From Pseudoxanthomonas sp. (GTDB lineage: Bacteria > Pseudomonadota > Gammaproteobacteria > Xanthomonadales > Xanthomonadaceae), in contig JAGHZW010000133.1 in NCBI GenBank assembly GCA_017745195.1, positions 1-33,411 on the forward strand: a stretch of DNA of 33,411 nt, written 5' to 3'. Below are positions 31,911 through 33,411 of the stretch, in pieces (within the stretch, counting starts at the first letter, position 1; each line of letters starts with the position of its first letter). Both the position numbers and the translations under genes were made by a program. The notes beneath the pieces are model-generated. The model was not told the origin of the DNA, did not search any database, and saw nothing but the letters and a program-made list of their open reading frames with translations.

Positions 31911-33236
31911 TCAGTCGCCCGGCGAAGCGGCCCCCGGCTCGCGGATTCGCCGCCACAGCCAGGCCAGCAGCAGCAGGGTCGGCACCACGGTCAGCGCACT
32001 GAGGGTGAAGAAGGTCGCGTACGAACTGGCCTCCACCAGGTAGCCGGACAGGCCGCCGGCGAACTTGCCCGGCAGGTTGGCCAGCGACACCATCAGCGCG
32101 AACTGGGTCGCGGTGAAATCGCGGTCGGTGAGCGAGGACATGAACGCCACCAGGGTGGTGCCGGCGAAACCCTGGGCGACGTTGTCGGCGGTGATCGCCG
32201 CGTAGAATGCCCAGATTTCCGACGGATGGTTGGCCATCAGCAGGAACGCCAGGTTCGACAGGGCCACGCCCAGCGCGGCCACCAGCAGCATGCGGCGGAA
32301 GCCGAACGCGGCCACGCACACGCCGCCGAGGAATGCCCCACCAATGCCGGCCCAGATCCCGTACAGCTTGGATACCGTGGCGATATCGGCCTTGCTGTAG
32401 CCGGAGTCCAGGTAGAACGGGCCGGCCATCACCCCGATCACCTGGTCGGGGAATTTGAACAGGCCGACGAACAGCAGCAGCACGACGCCGAAGACCACAC
32501 CGTTGTTGCGGAAGAAGCTCGAGAACGGCTGCCAGAACGCGCCCAGGAAATCGATCCGGCGCTGCACCGAGGTCTCCGGCGCGGCCGGCTCGCGGCTGAG
32601 CAGCGTGGCCAGCAGCGGCAGCGCCATCAGTGCGGCCATGCCCAGGTAGGCCGCCGTCCAGCCGGCGAAGTCGGCCAGGTACAGCGCGCCGGCGCCGCCG
32701 AGGATCAGGCCGATCCGGTAGCCCAGGGTGTAGGTCGCCGCCAGCGCGGCCTGCGCGTTCGCTGGCGCGATCTCGATGCGGTACGCATCGACCACCGAAT
32801 CCTGGGTGGCGCCGGCGAAGGAGGTGAACAGCACCCAGCCCACCAGCGGCATCACGCCCAGCTCGGGGCGGACGAAAGCCAGCGCGCCCAGGCCCAGCGC
32901 CACCCCCGCCTGCGCGGCCAGCAGCCACGAACGGCGCCGACCGAGCAGGCCCAGCGGCAGGAACACGTAGCGGTCCAGCAGCGGCGCCCACAGGAACTTG
33001 AACAGGTAGAAGAAGCTGGCCAGGCTGATCAGGCCGATCTCGTGCAGGTCCAGGCCGGCATCGCGCAGGCGCGTGGACAGGGTCAGCGAGGCGATCGGCA
33101 GGAACGGCAGGCCGCAGCCGAAGCCGAACACCGCCATGCTCAGCGCCGACGGCGTGCCGAAGGCGCGGCGGATCCCGGCCCAGCCCTTGTACGAAGGTTT
33201 TTCCCCCGCGGCGGCCGCCCCGGTTTCGGCGCTCAC
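31911..33236 (-). CDS. AmpG-like MFS transporter (muropeptide permease family)
   Basis: A 441-residue protein with about twelve membrane helices. FGFGCGLPFLPIASLTLSTRL after a short cytoplasmic start, EIGLISLASFFYLFKFLWAPLLDRY, and SFAGATQDSVVDAYRIEI (the ATQDxxxDA motif) are typical of AmpG permeases, which import anhydro-muropeptides for recycling. The middle motif FKFPDQVIGVMAGPFYLDSGYSKADIA also fits. It is a little shorter than E. coli AmpG (491). The GTG start overlaps the stop of the exonuclease III gene by four bases (GTGA), so the two are translationally coupled. With anmK in the same window a recycling role is likely, though other AmpG-family members carry different cargo. Confidence 0.88.
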   Translation of the reverse strand: MSAETGAAAAGEKPSYKGWAGIRRAFGTPSALSMAVFGFGCGLPFLPIASLTLSTRLRDAGLDLHEIGLISLASFFYLFKFLWAPLLDRYVFLPLGLLGRRRSWLLAAQAGVALGLGALAFVRPELGVMPLVGWVLFTSFAGATQDSVVDAYRIEIAPANAQAALAATYTLGYRIGLILGGAGALYLADFAGWTAAYLGMAALMALPLLATLLSREPAAPETSVQRRIDFLGAFWQPFSSFFRNNGVVFGVVLLLFVGLFKFPDQVIGVMAGPFYLDSGYSKADIATVSKLYGIWAGIGGAFLGGVCVAAFGFRRMLLVAALGVALSNLAFLLMANHPSEIWAFYAAITADNVAQGFAGTTLVAFMSSLTDRDFTATQFALMVSLANLPGKFAGGLSGYLVEASSYATFFTLSALTVVPTLLLLAWLWRRIREPGAASPGD

Positions 33237-33411
33237 TTGCCGCCGTCCGCGTAGTCGACGATGAACGGCGCGTGGTCGGAGAAGCGCTGCTCGCGGTAGA
33301 TCGAGCAGCCGCGCAGGCGATCACGCAGTGAAGGGGTGACGAACTGGTAGTCGATCCGCCAGCCGACGTTGTTGGCCCGCGCTGCGCCGATCCTGCGGGC
33401 CAGGTCCTCGT
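33233..33411 (-). CDS. xth: Exodeoxyribonuclease III, 3' end only
   Basis: The last 58 residues of a DNA-repair exonuclease/AP endonuclease of the ExoIII family; the rest lies beyond the window. Reading the reverse strand gives EDLARRIGAARANNVGWRID, then YQFVTPSLRDRL, and near the end YREQRFSDHAPFIVDY. NNVGWRIDY and SDHAP are the conserved C-terminal motifs, the latter holding the catalytic Asp-His pair. The TGA overlaps the GTG start of the AmpG-like gene. Confidence 0.93.
   Translation of the reverse strand, partial: EDLARRIGAARANNVGWRIDYQFVTPSLRDRLRGCSIYREQRFSDHAPFIVDYADGGK

Noticed and set aside
1-33411. CRISPR array, tRNA genes, prophage or insertion sequence
   Set aside because: No regularly spaced repeats, no tRNA-like cloverleaf with GGTTCGA arm, no transposase or integrase motifs, and no terminal inverted repeats with target duplications were found by eye.

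Overview
The window is high-GC chromosomal DNA from a gammaproteobacterium. It most likely belongs to the Xanthomonadaceae/Lysobacteraceae (Lysobacter, Luteimonas or Pseudoxanthomonas type). The clues are strong G/C third positions, the Cox11-type oxidase cluster with DUF2244 and DUF2909 genes, a PutA that appears to lack an N-terminal DNA-binding domain, and a FecI/FecR/TonB-receptor unit. The genus is inferred, not proven. Genes are densely packed. I see no tRNA, rRNA, CRISPR, phage or insertion sequence. The longest gene-free stretch is 1510-1759, and it holds a riboswitch.

Left part (1-3.4 kb): the 3' end of dnaG, a small exported phosphatase-fold protein, a TerC/YgdQ membrane protein preceded by a yybP-ykoY-type manganese riboswitch, and a reverse-strand ChaN-like protein.

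Respiratory block (3.4-12.4 kb): nearly all genes needed to build an aa3 cytochrome c oxidase. One reverse-strand unit reads DUF2244, subunit II, subunit I, a 45-residue membrane peptide, Cox11/CtaG, subunit III. A second reverse-strand unit reads SURF1, a SCO-like CxxxC protein, heme A synthase (ctaA), heme O synthase (ctaB). A forward DUF2909 gene lies between them. An Anr/FNR-like box lies upstream of the first unit.

Middle (12.4-21.3 kb): a PAS-AraC regulator followed by putA (proline to glutamate), a GT39-like membrane glycosyltransferase with a TPR-like tail, a membrane diguanylate cyclase, and tyrS.

Right part (21.3-33.4 kb): an M23 murein endopeptidase and anmK (cell-wall remodelling and recycling). 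Next come a TonB-dependent receptor with its fecR and fecI-type sigma factor and, divergent from fecI, a secreted protein that fuses a cyanophycinase domain to an isoaspartyl peptidase/asparaginase domain. Then come a macrodomain hydrolase with a small RHH-like partner, an AmpG-type transporter and the 3' end of exodeoxyribonuclease III. The most unusual item is the cyanophycinase-isoaspartyl peptidase fusion. Beside a FecIR-controlled receptor it suggests a locus for using beta-aspartyl peptides or cyanophycin.
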